Assembly (NCBI GenBank): GCA_033032175.1
Contig: CM065328.1
Span: forward strand, 6,696,690 to 6,760,689
Direction of reading: 5' to 3'
DNA length: 64,000 nucleotides
Source of the DNA: Saturnia japonica
Taxonomy: Eukaryota > Arthropoda > Insecta > Lepidoptera > Saturniidae
Shown here: one piece after another, positions 9,746 through 20,837 of the stretch
Position numbering within the stretch: the stretch's first letter is position 1
Layout of the letters: each line of letters begins with the position of its first letter
The notes under the pieces: model-generated
Database searches by the model: none
The model's input: only the letters and a program-made list of their open reading frames with translations
What the model was told of the DNA's origin: nothing
Translations under genes and position numbers: made by a program

Positions 9746-10364
9746 AGAATAGAAAAATTGCATCTAGCAATTACAAATATCTTTAGTGTTAAAATCAAAT
9801 TTATCAAAGCAGATATTAAGATGAAAATGGTTGAGCGCTTGCCCACCCTGTATGATTAGTTCATAATTTAGGTGAGTTGGCAGCACTACGCTCGGGGCGA
9901 ACGGCGGCGTGCGCACGCGACGCGACGTTTGCGGCGTGCGACCAATTACAAGCATGCGATTGGTCGCTGTTGTCTCCGAGTTTGAAGTGGATACAATCTT
10001 CTTCAATCTTTGGGTGTCAATTTTAAATATGTTAAAATTGATAAGCTGTTGTATTAAGTTATATAAATATTTACTGAGAGAATTCATCATTTATATAGGT
10101 GTATATTATTAAAGACGGGAGTGTTTGATACTTCTAATTCTGCAAGTGTGTGACTGCAATAAACGCATAAGTTCAGATAAACTTTATGCGTGTTTAGCAC
10201 CATTGTGGTATGAAGAACTATAGTCTCTGATGCATTAAATACTATATTCATTATTGGAAGAAAGTTCCTGAACGCGGGATGGGAAAAGTGTCCAGCCGAC
10301 ATTAAAAATAGACAAAAACATATATTTAGCTTGCGAGAGAATGAGATAGAATATAAACGGTTAA
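9746..10364. other. No gene; CpG-rich hairpin patch
   Basis: Positions 9885-9990 are CpG-rich and contain a perfect 9-bp inverted repeat, GCGACCAAT/ATTGGTCGC (9938-9967), that is two facing CCAAT boxes. Two minus-strand frames of about 105 codons (9764-10090 and 10087-10401) cross the region; neither resembles a known protein. Confidence 0.35.
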
Positions 10365-10440
10365 TGCAAGTCCTGATTTTCAAGACTAAGATCGTCGTCA
10401 AATCGGTCCAGCGCTATGACGACAAAACTTGTATACACTG
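10365..10440. repeat. Repeat L copy 1
   Basis: ATGCAAGTCCTGATT, then CAAGACTAAGATCGTCGTC and TATACACT, matches 24950-25025. It is a short dispersed repeat with no assigned class. Confidence 0.5.
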
Positions 10441-10515
10441 TTGTATGTACACATGTACAGTTTAAGTTCATAACTTAAATTAAAACTATAAAACGGTACT
10501 TTAAGTTACAAGTAA

Positions 10516-10812
10516 CTGCCTCAATAGCCTAGTGGTCGTAAGCACGACTGCTATGCTCGAGGTCTTGGGATGGATTCACAGGTCGAGCACAGTGTTATTG
10601 GGATTTTCTGTGAAATTTCTCACTATATGATTTTGTGCCCGATTACTGGCTTTGGGCTCGCCCCCTATTACATGGGGCCTAAAAATATACACGGCGAACT
10701 GTGGGTGTGTGCATTAGTACACCTCTGCCTAACCCTTCGGAGATATAGGCGTGATGGTATGTTGTTATCGAAGTTGCATTTAATTGTATACATTTCATAA
10801 TTCTGAGAGGTT
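10516..10812 (+). mobile_element. SINE-B, near full-length
   Basis: The head is tRNA-like, with an A box TAGCCTAGTGGTCGTAAGC at about 10525; the B box near 10570 is degenerate (GGATTCACAGG). The body contains GGGCTCGCCCCCTATTACAT and CACCTCTGCCTAACCCTTCG, and the tail has ACATTTCATAATTCTGAGAG. The reverse-complement body recurs at 18300-18490. Confidence 0.65.
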
Positions 10813-12013
10813 ATAAATGTATTATATCAACATAGTACATTAGTGAGTTCTATGAAGTTAAAGTCCTTTGCCTTATTTTTTATTGGATTATTTAAAATGT
10901 AATGTGTTAAAAACTTTTTTTTTAATTATAAAATTACCTAAATAATAATTGTGCTTAAGGATTCATTTCCGTAATATTTCAAGAGGTGCGGATGATTAAA
11001 ATGCCATTTTGGACGCAAACACCTCATTATGTTGACATCCGAAAATCGTTCGCCCCGAGGACACGCGCGTCACGGGAGCAAAAATCGGTTCAATTTGATT
11101 GCAGTAGAGACACACGCTCGCTTTGGTCTGAGGTTCGATCAAATCCTATAACACTTATACCAGAGCTTCCCAAAAAGTGTTCTCTGCAGCCTCTTTTTAA
11201 AATTAATTTAAGAATAGAATTACATACAAACTATACAAACAGCATATTCAAATTTAATAAATTAACATATTATCAAAAAAAAAAACACATTTATGAGTTC
11301 ATAGAAACGTAATTATAACAATTATGATCGTTAAAGAAATATAAATACAAAATTAACATTACTAATACAAACAGAAAATTGGCTAAATTGTAAGTAAGTT
11401 AATATTGGCCAATAATTATTAGATGCTTTTTAGATTTGTTTTGGGGTTAAATATTATAATGGTTATCAAATAACACATTGAGATCGTAAGCTTTCTTATT
11501 AAAACACACACTAAACGTCAAAAATTGCATTCGAATACCAATTATAGTAAATGATTAAGAAATATTAGTGAGTAAATTAATGCGCTATTAACGTATATCA
11601 AAATGTGGCTGGGTTAGGTTAGTTTTGATTTGTGATAACAAACAGTGGGAGAAGACCTCGGCAGTGGTCGTCGAGCGCCATATACTAATAATATTGAAAT
11701 TTTGGTGGGCATTTACTATTTTTAGTTTAACAATGATTAGTTTGGTTACATTTGCTTTAATAGGATAACAAAATGGATAATAGGATAACAAAATTTTGTC
11801 ATAATTTCACATTAAAATGATATTTATATTTTGGTGATACCTGACCACAACAACCTAACCTTATAACAATTTATAAAAATATCAGAAAGTGATGAAGGTG
11901 CTTTAGAAATATTTATGGAAATATAAATCCCTAGAGTGGTTTAAGGATCAGTTGCTAATCAAAGTCATCAAATTATTTAAGCGAAAGCTTCTTTAGCCGC
12001 GTTTAGCGATTTC
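10813..12013. other. No gene; minor duplications
   Basis: A 108-codon plus-strand frame (10986-11312) starts in a GC-richer stretch (11040-11130) but ends in low-complexity sequence and matches nothing I know. Positions 11757-11797 hold a tandem duplication of AATAGGATAACAAAAT. The GGTTAGGTTAG at 11612 is too short to be telomeric. Confidence 0.35.
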
Positions 12014-12245
12014 TGGTGGGGGAAAAACCTTATGGTATCGCGTGACCTTCGCGTCAACGATGACCTCGACATGCTTGTGACGTATTGCGCTTGCATCAGA
12101 CTAGCGACGCGTAGTATAGCGGTCTATATATATGTGTACGCATATATACACTAATACGTTTTATATACTCGACTGTATCATATGCGTGTTTGACTTTTTG
12201 GATGGGTAAAATCTTGTGATTTCGCGTCACCGACATGCTCTTCAA
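12014..12245. repeat. Repeat K, two diverged units
   Basis: Two related segments, 12014-12080 and 12199-12245, share a GGG(G)(T/A)AAAA start, a TCGCGT core and CGACATGCT at the end. A third fragment in reverse orientation is at 35463-35500 (GGTGACGCGAAATCA). Confidence 0.45.
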
Positions 12246-12281
12246 TAATTCAAAGGTTAATTGATTTAAAAATTCAAAATT

Positions 12282-12367
12282 GAGTTACCACATCTCTCGG
12301 CAGTCCTTATGAATGCCTCTGTTTTTTTTTATTATACTTCTGTAAGGCGCGTTATGAAATAATGATG
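12282..12367 (+). repeat. Direct repeat J, copy 1
   Basis: Nearly identical over about 86 bases to 13636-13722, including GAGTTACCACATCTCTCGGC and GGCGCGTTATGAAATAATGA. The two copies are 1.35 kb apart in the same orientation. Confidence 0.8.
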
Positions 12368-12752
12368 AGAATTAATGTTTACGACGCGCGCGCATAATAT
12401 TGTTACAGAAAGTCTACACATACGTAAAGTTCCTTACTATAAACCTCTTTATATTGTGGTGAAGAGTTGTGGTTGTGGTGAAGTGACCTTCTATGTTATG
12501 GTTTACAGTTTTAGGCCCGATGCTCTATCATCTCGCAAATTAAACTGAAGGGATCATTGTAAAATGAGTGAATTCTCCTCATAGAGACATTGCATTATAC
12601 CACATTCGGCGACGAGTATAAGGTTTATAAATTAATTTGTCGGTTATTAAAGTATTTTAATATGTTCAAATAAAAGCACAGTAGGTCAGTTCACACTATA
12701 GGACTTTTATGAAAATTTTGATTTTTGCACATATTCTTATTTTATACCACTA

Positions 12753-13090
12753 AGGAGGCAAACAAACATACGGCGCGCCTGATGGTAAATGAATATCTGT
12801 GGCTACGAAGCCTATGGACGTTTGTAATACTATATATATCAATAGCGCATTGCTGACCTTAACTAGCCTCCTTCCCCCCCCCCCATAAGTACCCCCTCCT
12901 TAAGTAGCTTCGGAAACTACTCACCGCAGAAAGCGCAAGGTTATTTCGCTTGCGATCTTCCGTTGGGTGGTGGTATTCCACCAGATAAATTGCTCAAAGT
13001 AAGGAGAAATCTTCAAATAAATTTCTCCGTACCCTACATTTCTTTGAACCCTAAAGGATCTCTAGAAACCCTACTCACCGGATAAACACA
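12753..13090 (-). mobile_element. Repeat I copy
   Basis: On the plus strand it reads GGCAAACAAACATACGGC, CCTGATGGTAA, TATGGACGTTTGTAATAC, then a CCACCAG block. The ordered blocks recur at 14655-14935 and 60695-60860 (minus) and at 39045-39200 and 62120-62270 (plus). It includes an 11-C run at 12874. Confidence 0.6.
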
Positions 13091-13635
13091 ACAACTTGCT
13101 AACTCGGGCCACGCTTGGCTGTGTATCAGTCTGATATTAATTATTAGAGAAATAAAGCTAGTCTTTTTTCATGTTGTATATATATTTATATATTGCATAT
13201 TATATGTTGTATAAATAGGAAAATTAAATATATCACTCGTAGAATTTAGGCGTCGAGTGTGAACGTTCTCGTATAAAGTTTCGCGAACCACAATTGACAC
13301 CACGTTCCTTTCTCAATCGGACATCGTCCGAGTTTTTACATTTTCTGTCCACAATCGTTATACCTGTTTAGCAAAAACTATCGAATCAAAATTCCATGGT
13401 GGCCGTATGTTTTATTTATGCGCTCCGTTTCGGCTAACAGGCGTAATTTTTTCCGGTAAACAATCAGTTTTGCCGGAAAAATGCGAGACGAAAAGAAGAC
13501 ATAAAAACGTCGACCGTATTGACGAATGAATTTTTTTTTTGTAACTTGCCTCATAAATATCAGGATTAGGGAGATAATATCGATTGTGAATATATCGAAT
13601 TGGTTCGTTAATGAAATCGTTTGTATACCACATCT
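13091..13635. other. No feature seen
   Basis: AT-rich with one CpG-containing patch (13240-13320). A 77-codon minus frame (13412-13645) overlaps repeat J and is not supported. Confidence 0.35.
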
Positions 13636-13722
13636 GAGTTACCACATCTCTCGGCAGTCCTTATGAATGCCTCTGTTTTTTTTTTATTATACTTATTTAA
13701 GGCGCGTTATGAAATAATGATG
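13636..13722 (+). repeat. Direct repeat J, copy 2
   Basis: Partner of 12282-12367. It is directly followed by a hairpin, TCTGGTAC/GTACCAGA (13734-13757), at the start of repeat D. Confidence 0.8.
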
Positions 13723-13755
13723 TTATGTTTCTGGTACATATTATAGTACCAGATG

Positions 13756-14225
13756 TGCCCGCGGCTGCGCTTGCGTGGACTACAGAATGGCGTCGAACGG
13801 AAACACGCGCGAATTGTGCTACTCCCGCTCCCGGTTTTTTAATGACAAATATATGCTCTCCCTAACTTTTTTGTATGGTTTTTTCAATATCTACAATTAT
13901 GTAGTACATTAATTTGAAATATCTCTTATTGTTTACTCAGCGTAAGCCGTTATTTAAGCGCCCGAATTGATTCTACCATGACCAGTTTTTTATTTATTTG
14001 CGCGGAACCCTAATTTTTTTCCAAAATAAAAGTAGCCTACGTTACTCCTATAACATCAGCTATCTGCTAGTGAAACTCCCCCGTCAAAATCGGTTCAACC
14101 GTTTCGTAGATTACCCGGATCACACAAACAGATAACAATTTTAAAAATTGCTTTTTTTTTTGCTATAGGTATCGTATATACTTTCATATGCATTTTAGTA
14201 AGTGATTTAGTTATAACAGGTTTAT
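13756..14225 (+). mobile_element. Repeat D, near full-length
   Basis: It starts GATGTGCCCGCGGCTGCGC. Key blocks are TATCTCTTATTGTTTACTCA, GCGTAAGCC, GATTCTACCATGACCAG, AAAATAAAAGTAGCCTACG, AAAATCGGTTCAACCGTTTC and GTATCGTATATACTTTCATA. Other copies are at 15660-16165 (minus), 17405-17665 and 39205-39585. It is non-coding. The wording is typical of lepidopteran non-autonomous retroelements, but the mobilising partner is not shown here. Confidence 0.65.
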
Positions 14226-14654
14226 TTAAAAAATAAACAATAAATAAATGTAAACATTTCATCGCATTATAAATTTTATTAGTGTTAATGTTGCGTGTTA
14301 TTTTGTCGGTTTTAAATACTTATTTTATATCCCATACTCAATATATAAAAATAAATATCGATATAAAAATTGTAGATTCGAATGAAAAGTAGCGTATCCC
14401 TAATGGTGATATGATTGGCGAAGAGTTCGGTGGAATGATCGAATCTTGTTCGGTTTTAATGCGTATTGTACTTACTCACTTGGTTCGTGTTAGAAAAAAT
14501 GAGTCGATTGTGTTCCGATGATCTTTTGTTCCTTCGAGCCGCGGAACACGCGATGTGCGCGATGGTATTGTGTAGAGAAAAAAAAAAAACAAGAATTTCA
14601 CCTACCACACGACTTCTTAAATCGTAAAAGAATGCAATTGCAACATTGTTATAC
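14226..14654. other. No feature seen
   Basis: AT-rich sequence. A 115-codon minus frame (14456-14803) runs into repeat I and is treated as chance. Confidence 0.35.
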
Positions 14655-14935
14655 AGTTTTTTATTAAACAACCAAGATAGCAAAGAAACATACGGTCCAC
14701 CTGATGGTAAACGGTTAGTGTAGCCTATTGAAGCTTGTAATACCTTAGGGATCACTAGCGCGTTGTTGACCTTGTACTCTCCTTCAATAAGGATCTCAGG
14801 CAATCTTACTCACAGCAGGAACACAACAGAAGGTTATCGGCTGCGATCTTCTGTAGGGTGTAGTTCTTCCACCAGTCCGACTGCCTCAAGTAGAGAGTAA
14901 ACTTCAAAGACATTTCTCTTTGCCGTACCCACGTC
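14655..14935 (-). mobile_element. Repeat I copy
   Basis: Same block order as 12753-13090: CATACGGTCCACCTGATGGT, then GCGATCTTCTGTAGGGTG and AAGTAGAGAGTAAACTTC. Confidence 0.6.
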
Positions 14936-15394
14936 AGTTATCATTATATTAATACGTGAAGCAAAATTTTTTTACCGCTTCTTACGAAAATTCCACTAAC
15001 GGAAGTTTGTGAGATTTGGCATTGTTAAAGTTTATATGGAGAAAGAGTGCAGAAAGCTAAAATTTATCTATAATATCTGTTACTAATATATTAAATTAAA
15101 TTAATTAATACTGCGAATCCTAACCTGACCAGTGCCATTGAACTTAGACCTCGCAAAATATTGACATTATCACTCAATGAAAAGTGACAGCAAGTGATAT
15201 AATATTCGTTGTTTAGGTTCATACTGCAAATGTTAAACAGAAATAGTCTATTATTAAAAAGTCGCAAGTCGAATTTCGATCATTGGGCGACGGCTAGTTT
15301 TTGTTAATTCTTTATTGATGTGTTTGGACACAAATTTCATCTGATATCAAATTATGGTAACACGTTAAAGCTATTATAGTGGGGGAACTGGGTC
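14936..15394. other. No feature seen
   Basis: AT-rich; no shared repeat noticed. Confidence 0.35.
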
Positions 15395-15572
15395 TTAACA
15401 TAGGTTTTCAACTTGAGAATGGTAGCTAACCAGGCGGCCATTATAAAATGCCTTACCGCCAATCTATGGTTCCGTCACGATATTTCCTTCATCGAAAGCT
15501 CAGGTTCATTGCGGGATTCGAAGTTACGTTGATCGATGCAATGCCTTTTACATGCTCCCACTAAGCCACCAT
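15395..15572 (-). mobile_element. SINE-A, 3' truncated in the body
   Basis: The reverse complement shows the head (GGTGGCTTAGTGGGAGCATG), a B-box remnant (CTTCGAATCCC) and the TTTCGATGAAGGAAATATCG block. The 3' half of the element is missing. Confidence 0.65.
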
Positions 15573-15659
15573 CAGTCATGTTTTTTTTACATATTTTAGA
15601 TTTACTCACCGTGAGCGACTAATGAACTCTAATCTAACCATTACAAATAAATCAAAATA

Positions 15660-16165
15660 CATCTTAAAAACTATCAATTGTTTAACCTATACAATTAATA
15701 AAATTAATGTGTCTGTTTGTAATGTCAAAATATCAGCTTTTTACTAAATGCATATGAATGTATATACGACAATAACAAAAAACCCATTTTTAAATTTTTG
15801 TCTGCCTGTTTGTCTGTCTGTTGTTTCGGGTAATCTTCGAAACGGTTGGACCGATATTGACGGGACTTTCGCTGGTAGATAGTTAATTTTATAGGGAGTA
15901 ACTTAGGGTACTTTTATTTTAGAAAAAGAATGAAGGTTCCGCATATATTAAAAGAGCTGGTCATGGTGAATCAATTCGGGTGCTTAAATGGATTATGCTG
16001 AGTAAACCATAAGAGATATAGCAAATTAATGTACTAAATAATTATATGTATTATAAAGACCCACAAAAAAGTCACCGAGAGCATATATCTATCTTTTAAG
16101 GAACAGCCACAATAAGTATTTTTGTCTTTGAAATATCCGGGAGCGGGGGAGCAAGAGTCGCGCAG
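15660..16165 (-). mobile_element. Repeat D, near full-length
   Basis: The reverse complement runs through all blocks of the 13756 copy, from CTCCCCCGCTCCCGG to the tail AATTTTATTAATTGTATAGG. The tail matches the end of the 39205-39585 copy, which helps define the 3' end of the family. Confidence 0.65.
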
Positions 16166-16552
16166 GCACATCTATTTATAAATAAACACCGAAGTGGAAA
16201 ACACGTTAAGTATAAATCTAGTAGATATACTTCGAATAAACTCCACTAAAATGTGGTATGCATCGTCGATGGGATTATTTGCGATAAAAATAATTTTATA
16301 TACCGAGTCAAGTAAATTACAGTAAACTCCTAATGAAATTGATTCAAATATACGATATATAACGTATCTGAAGCTTACATACCTACTACTCACCAAGCTA
16401 CTTCGGAGTCGAATATGATACCCTTTCAAAGCAAACAAAGATCAAAATCGACTCGAATACTGTTCAGTTTTTACCCACGTAAGATGAGTTCCCATTCTTC
16501 ATACATTTTTCATGGGGCAAACTCGATCTGTATCCTTAAAATTACATTTCAA

Positions 16553-16750
16553 TCACGCGATTTCTGACCGTCGTACTATAAGTTTAAGGCTGTAGACGTA
16601 TTGGATAACTGCAAAATGAACTTTGTTTATCTCTTTGATGGCAATTATAGCGCAGAAACGCACGTCATTAGCGCACACGGCAATATTCCACGCTATTTCT
16701 TGCAACACCGACCGGTATTGTAATTTTCTTCCACCACGCGCCATATTCAC
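16553..16750 (-). CDS. Candidate small ORF, unrecognised
   Basis: A 65-codon frame on the minus strand, richer in GC than its surroundings, starting AATATGG (a reasonable insect start context). The predicted peptide begins MNMARGGRKLQYRSVLQEI and is basic, with no signal peptide. It has no repeat match in the window. I cannot assign it. A possible internal splice acceptor (CATTTTGCAG) could mean that only part is exonic. Chance remains likely. Confidence 0.2.
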   Translation of the reverse strand: MNMARGGRKLQYRSVLQEIAWNIAVCANDVRFCAIIAIKEINKVHFAVIQYVYSLKLIVRRSEIA

Positions 16751-16904
16751 AGCGATATGATACTTTGATTGGTATTTTGATGAGTTGTTATTATGGTACT
16801 GTTAGATCTTACGTATAAGTCTAATGGGGGAAATTATATGTTTTATTAGACACTAGTTGTGACACACCGTTTCATTCTATGTAGCGATCGATCTCACTTC
16901 CCGT

Positions 16905-17400
16905 ACTTCCATTTAGCTTGCCAGATATTCACTGCTCCGCTGCTTAGGCTCGTATCGTGAAGTTCTTCTGCTTCTTGTTTTGGCGCCGCAAGAAGCACTT
17001 GCCAGTGTCAAAGTTTTTAAGATTTCGTAAAAATTTTCTATATACAAGGTGGAATCCTCTGACAAGATGGTGGCTCCCTTGTCAGAACTATCCAGGGAGT
17101 TTTTGTGACATCCCAAAATACATGTTACCGCTTCATATTTATAATTCACTTCACTTATGCACAACAGCCAAACTATATCAAGCAAAACGCCACCAATATT
17201 ACAAAATATAGAGTTAAAAAATGAAACCACAACATGTCACTTTAAGAACCAGCCAAAAACTCGTATCGTGAAGTTATTTATGTAGCCTTTAACCTTTCTT
17301 AATAAGTAAGCATAGAATGCAATAAAAAAATTCTAATTTGACCAGTGGTTCCAGATATTAGCGTGTTCAAACCAACAAATAATCTCTTGAGATTTATAAT
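16905..17400 (-). mobile_element. Repeat E (Helitron-like), split by a later insertion
   Basis: The flanking halves (16905-16964 and 17260-17400) carry TTGCCAGATATTCACTGCTC, GGCTCGTATCGTGAAGTT and, after the insertion, AAGTTATTTATGTAGCC, GATATTAGCGTGTTCAAACC and ATCTCTTGAGATTTATAATA. Joined across the duplicated site they give one ordinary repeat E interior. Confidence 0.65.
16965..17259 (+). mobile_element. 295-bp insertion flanked by a 16-bp target duplication
   Basis: CTCGTATCGTGAAGTT occurs at 16949-16964 and again at 17260-17275, bracketing 295 bases that end AACCAGCCAAAAA. A long direct duplication and an A-rich end fit target-primed retrotransposition. Its core, ACAAGATGGTGGCTCCCTTG, recurs at 44020-44040 within a related segment. 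No tRNA-like boxes were seen. The orientation is inferred from the A-rich right end. Confidence 0.7.
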
Positions 17401-17404
17401 ATTA

Positions 17405-17665
17405 GTATAGACTAGCTGTGCCCGCGGCTTCGCTTACGTTGTTTACAGAATGCCATCGATCAATCTCAGTTATTTTAAAGATAAAAATGCTTATTGTGGG
17501 TGTTCCTTAAAAGAAAGATATATATACTCTCTTTGAGTGTTTTGTAGGTATTTTTAATGTTTATAATTATGCTGTACATCAATTTGATATATCTTTTATG
17601 GTTTACTCAGCGTAAGCCATTTAAGCGCTGGAATTGATTCACCAGGACCAGTTTTTTTAATTTTA
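17405..17665 (+). mobile_element. Repeat D, 3' truncated
   Basis: It starts ACTAGCTGTGCCCGCGGCTT immediately after the repeat E copy, and ends after GATTCACCAGGACCAG. Confidence 0.65.
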
Positions 17666-18299
17666 ATTTTGTTACCTGTGTATAGATGTAATGAAATATA
17701 TATATAAATTGTTTTTTTTTAATAGATTAATGCAATAACTTTTATAATTGATGGATTTCAAATAACGCCTAGAAACTTGAGACAACCACGTCAACCTCAG
17801 TAACGAACGAGGAAATGGCAGTAGTGCTGTAAAACTAGACCATTTTGAGACCACTGTGCATAAATATAGTGAAAACACCGTGATAGTGACAAGCTTATGA
17901 GCGCCGTGTTTCGGAATCAGACGTTGCTTGTACTAGCTTGCTTGTAGCGATAGATTCTGGATCTCTCGGTGATCGCCACTATTTTTGTATTACAATATGC
18001 TTACCATCGGTGAGCATAAGTACCATCAATAGCGATAACCCAATTATAATCATTACATTTTATTATCTACAGACATTTTTCGAGTAACTGAACGTCTGAA
18101 CCCTTGTCTTGTCTTGCTACTAAAAAGTGTAATCTCAGTGAAGATATTAAGCTTGTTGTATTTAGGCCTTAATTATTGATTAGTTCAGCAATTTACCCCC
18201 TACGGCGCTACCATCAGTTCGGTAATGGTAAAAAAGTAAGGAAAAAACTTTAATTTAATAGAAATCATTAATGTAATATGTTGATTTAATATATTTATA
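17666..18299. other. No feature seen
   Basis: Positions 17868-17995 hold AACACCGTGATAGT and GATCGCCACTATTTTTG phrases that recur in another arrangement near 44110-44285. They are too short to define a family. Confidence 0.35.
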
Positions 18300-18490
18300 A
18301 CCTCTCAGAATTATGAAATGTATATAAATAAATGCAACTTCTATAACAACATACCATCACGCCTTAATCTCCGAAGGGGTAGGCAGAGGTGTCCTAATGT
18401 ACACATCTATAGTTCGCTGGGTATGTTTTTAGGTCCCATGTAATAGGGGGCGAGCTTATTGCCATTAATCGGCCAAAAAGCCAAACTCCG
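18300..18490 (-). mobile_element. SINE-B fragment
   Basis: The reverse complement matches the 3' two thirds of 10516-10812, including the GACACCTCTGCCTACCCCTT block and the CATTTCATAATTCTGAGAGG tail. The tRNA-like head is missing. Confidence 0.65.
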
Positions 18491-19314
18491 AACTGACTGA
18501 ATAATATTAAGTTATAATTATCATAAGCTTCAAATAAATTAAAAAATACCATAAAATATAAATTAGATGACAATTTGAAACGAACACAATAATCAAACAG
18601 ATAGTTAAACAACAGAACGCCATATTTTAAAGTGTATTAAGTGTGTTAACGGCATATTTCCTATTAGAAAAACTATAGGAATCACTTAGAGTAATTTGTT
18701 TTTGAAACTTTTACAGAATACAAATAAACTGAAAGTAATTTTAAAAGAAAAGCTCTCTCTACACTTTGCAAGCGGGCTACTTAAATAATTCCAAACAATA
18801 TCACAGGATGATTTATTGGTCAGAATGTACTTCGCTTACTAATTTAAACATTCGCCTGCTTAGTTAAATTATTTATTACAAGCTTACTAATTGAGTAATT
18901 GGATTCGTTTAGGCTAAATCGTGTATGATATGAAGTTAGTAATAGGATTAATGAAATTATATATTATTTGGTGTTTATTAATTTGGTTTATTATACGACT
19001 GGCATTTAAGACAGAGGCTTATCTTTAGTAATTAAATTAAATTAAGTGCAGTATTATAATTATGGTGGCCTAAAAAAAAACCATTATTATTTATATTACT
19101 TCTCACACGACAATATGTTCACACAAAAATCGACTGGAGATTTTTTTTAAAGGTCGCTCAATTTCCTTTTTTATTTAAAAAAAAATGGCAAAGAATATAT
19201 ATTTTTTTCTCGTCATGTCATTATGGTCTACAGTTGACATTTAGAAGTATTTAAGTTACACTTTTAAGTTGATATTTCATTTTATAGAAGTTACTCAGGA
19301 TTTTTTTCATTATA
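18491..19314. other. No feature seen
   Basis: Very AT-rich, with A and T runs. No shared repeat or supported frame. Confidence 0.4.
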
Positions 19315-19428
19315 AGGCTGCCTGTCCGCTGATGCGGACTGGAGCTGTGCAAATTTCAACCAATAGAATTGCATCTTTAGATTTTTGGTCGAATTTTTTA
19401 CAAGTCCTCTTCAGTGGACAGGCAACCT
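19315..19428. mobile_element. Foldback MITE, family R copy 2, TA target
   Basis: Arms begin AGGCTGCCTGTCC and, in reverse complement, AGGTTGCCTGTCCACTGA. TA flanks both ends (19313-19314 and 19429-19430). Diverged from 4139-4260 but with the same architecture and length. A 72-codon frame across it is incidental. Confidence 0.75.
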
Positions 19429-19510
19429 TAAAGTTGCGTTCTTTCTTTATATTCGAGCGACCTGTAAATGTAAAATTACACAACTGACCTTAGTAATTCT
19501 TTTGCATATG

Positions 19511-20158
19511 CAGTGTAAGCTCTTTATAACGAAACTCAATAAGAGTATATTTTGTCGTTATAGAGAGTTATCGTTATATGGAGTGAACAAAAAAACAACC
19601 AAATTAACAAGATTTTTTAATATGTATGTCTTAGATAATAAATGCTTATAAATTATTGTTTACACATATAGTCTGATAACTTTGTCTGACGTTTTTTGCT
19701 ATGCCAGTACTTGTTTTGTATTATTTTATGTATTCTATTCATATCTAATCTAACACTAATCGCTTTTCGTTTACTGGCCATGTTAACAGTTTGAAAGTAG
19801 GTTTACGACTGATAATACGATAGGTACCCAGTATGCTTGGTCGAAGACCATCACTTCCGAGAAAACAATGCGTCATACTGCACGTGTTCAAGGCAATTTA
19901 GGATAACAAAAGCTAGACCGACCTCGGATGCTTCGGAGCTTCAAAGACTTTTGTTACCTGATAATAAACAATAATACCGATAATAAATATTTACTGTCTA
20001 AAAATATGAACACATTTCTTCGTAATAGAGAACGGCGTATCGCTATAAAGAGTGTTTCAATATGTGGGTTTTAATGCAAACCACCCAAGTTGGGGCTCAC
20101 TTCAACGTTATAGGGAGTTTATCGTTATAAAGGATAACGTTATAAAGAATTTACACTG
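19511..20158. mobile_element. Tigger/pogo-like non-autonomous DNA transposon
   Basis: The left end CAGTGTAAGCTCTTTATAAC and the reverse complement of the right end CAGTGTAAATTCTTTATAAC form terminal inverted repeats. Both arms are studded with TATAACG/CGTTATA words (left about 19520-19580, right about 20105-20150, plus a trace at 20040). CAGTG... ends with TATAACG words are known from pogo/Tigger elements. TA follows the right end; the left flank reads TG, probably a mutated TA. The 648-bp interior codes for no transposase. Confidence 0.65.
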
Positions 20159-20837
20159 TATCTTAAATAAATTACTAAAAACAATGAATAATAGCTTATC
20201 AATTAATCAATAGTTTTATTTAGAAAAACAATGACCACTATCAGCTTTTCAAACAAGCGATATTTTAAAACTAGATCTAAGCATCGGTCGCCTTTTATGG
20301 GGTTTATAGTCAGTAGAAGTTAATCGCTAGTCAATAGTATAGAATCAATAACCACACTGACAAAAATGTTACCGATATAAATTTTCATTAAATACTTTCA
20401 CGTTTATATTATAAAATTCAGACGATACACCACGTTTTACTGTCGGAGACATAATCGGCGCACTAATGACAGGCCGGCGTTAACTAATGACACTAATGAG
20501 TGTAATGACCTAATTGAACGTCATTGTTGTTGCTGCTTGCTTCAGACGACCAAATATAGTAGCCATCCTTACATATTATAGTCTCTGTGTCTGTCTGTCC
20601 ATTAGTTTGTTTATAACTCGAGAACCATTGAATCGATTTACATAATTCTTTTTTGACATAGTTTTATTCTGTACAAAGCATAGAAATCGTATCAAATAGC
20701 ATAACAGAAATGCAAAAATGAATTTCGTGTCTGTTTAGCAAATTAAAAGTCGCCATAGCCGAAATGAGAAATACTGAGACGAACCAGTCTTACCACATTG
20801 CCACGGTTGTACATTAAAGGAATAGAAATTGGCGGGC
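20159..20837. other. No gene; element-like phrase
   Basis: Positions 20582-20690 read GTCTGTCTGTCCATTAG and AACTCGAGAACCATTGAATC, a phrase typical inside non-autonomous elements. The rest is unassigned. Confidence 0.35.

Noticed and set aside
9764..10401. Two 104-108-codon minus-strand ORFs
   Set aside because: Overlapping different frames, no domain, and partly covered by repeat L and a CpG-rich patch.
10986..11312. 108-codon plus-strand ORF
   Set aside because: Ends in low-complexity AT sequence with no recognisable motif or splice signals.
11612..11623. Insect telomeric repeat (TTAGG)
   Set aside because: Only about two units, expected by chance in this composition.
14456..14803. 115-codon minus-strand ORF
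   Set aside because: About half is antisense repeat I and is not open in the other copies.
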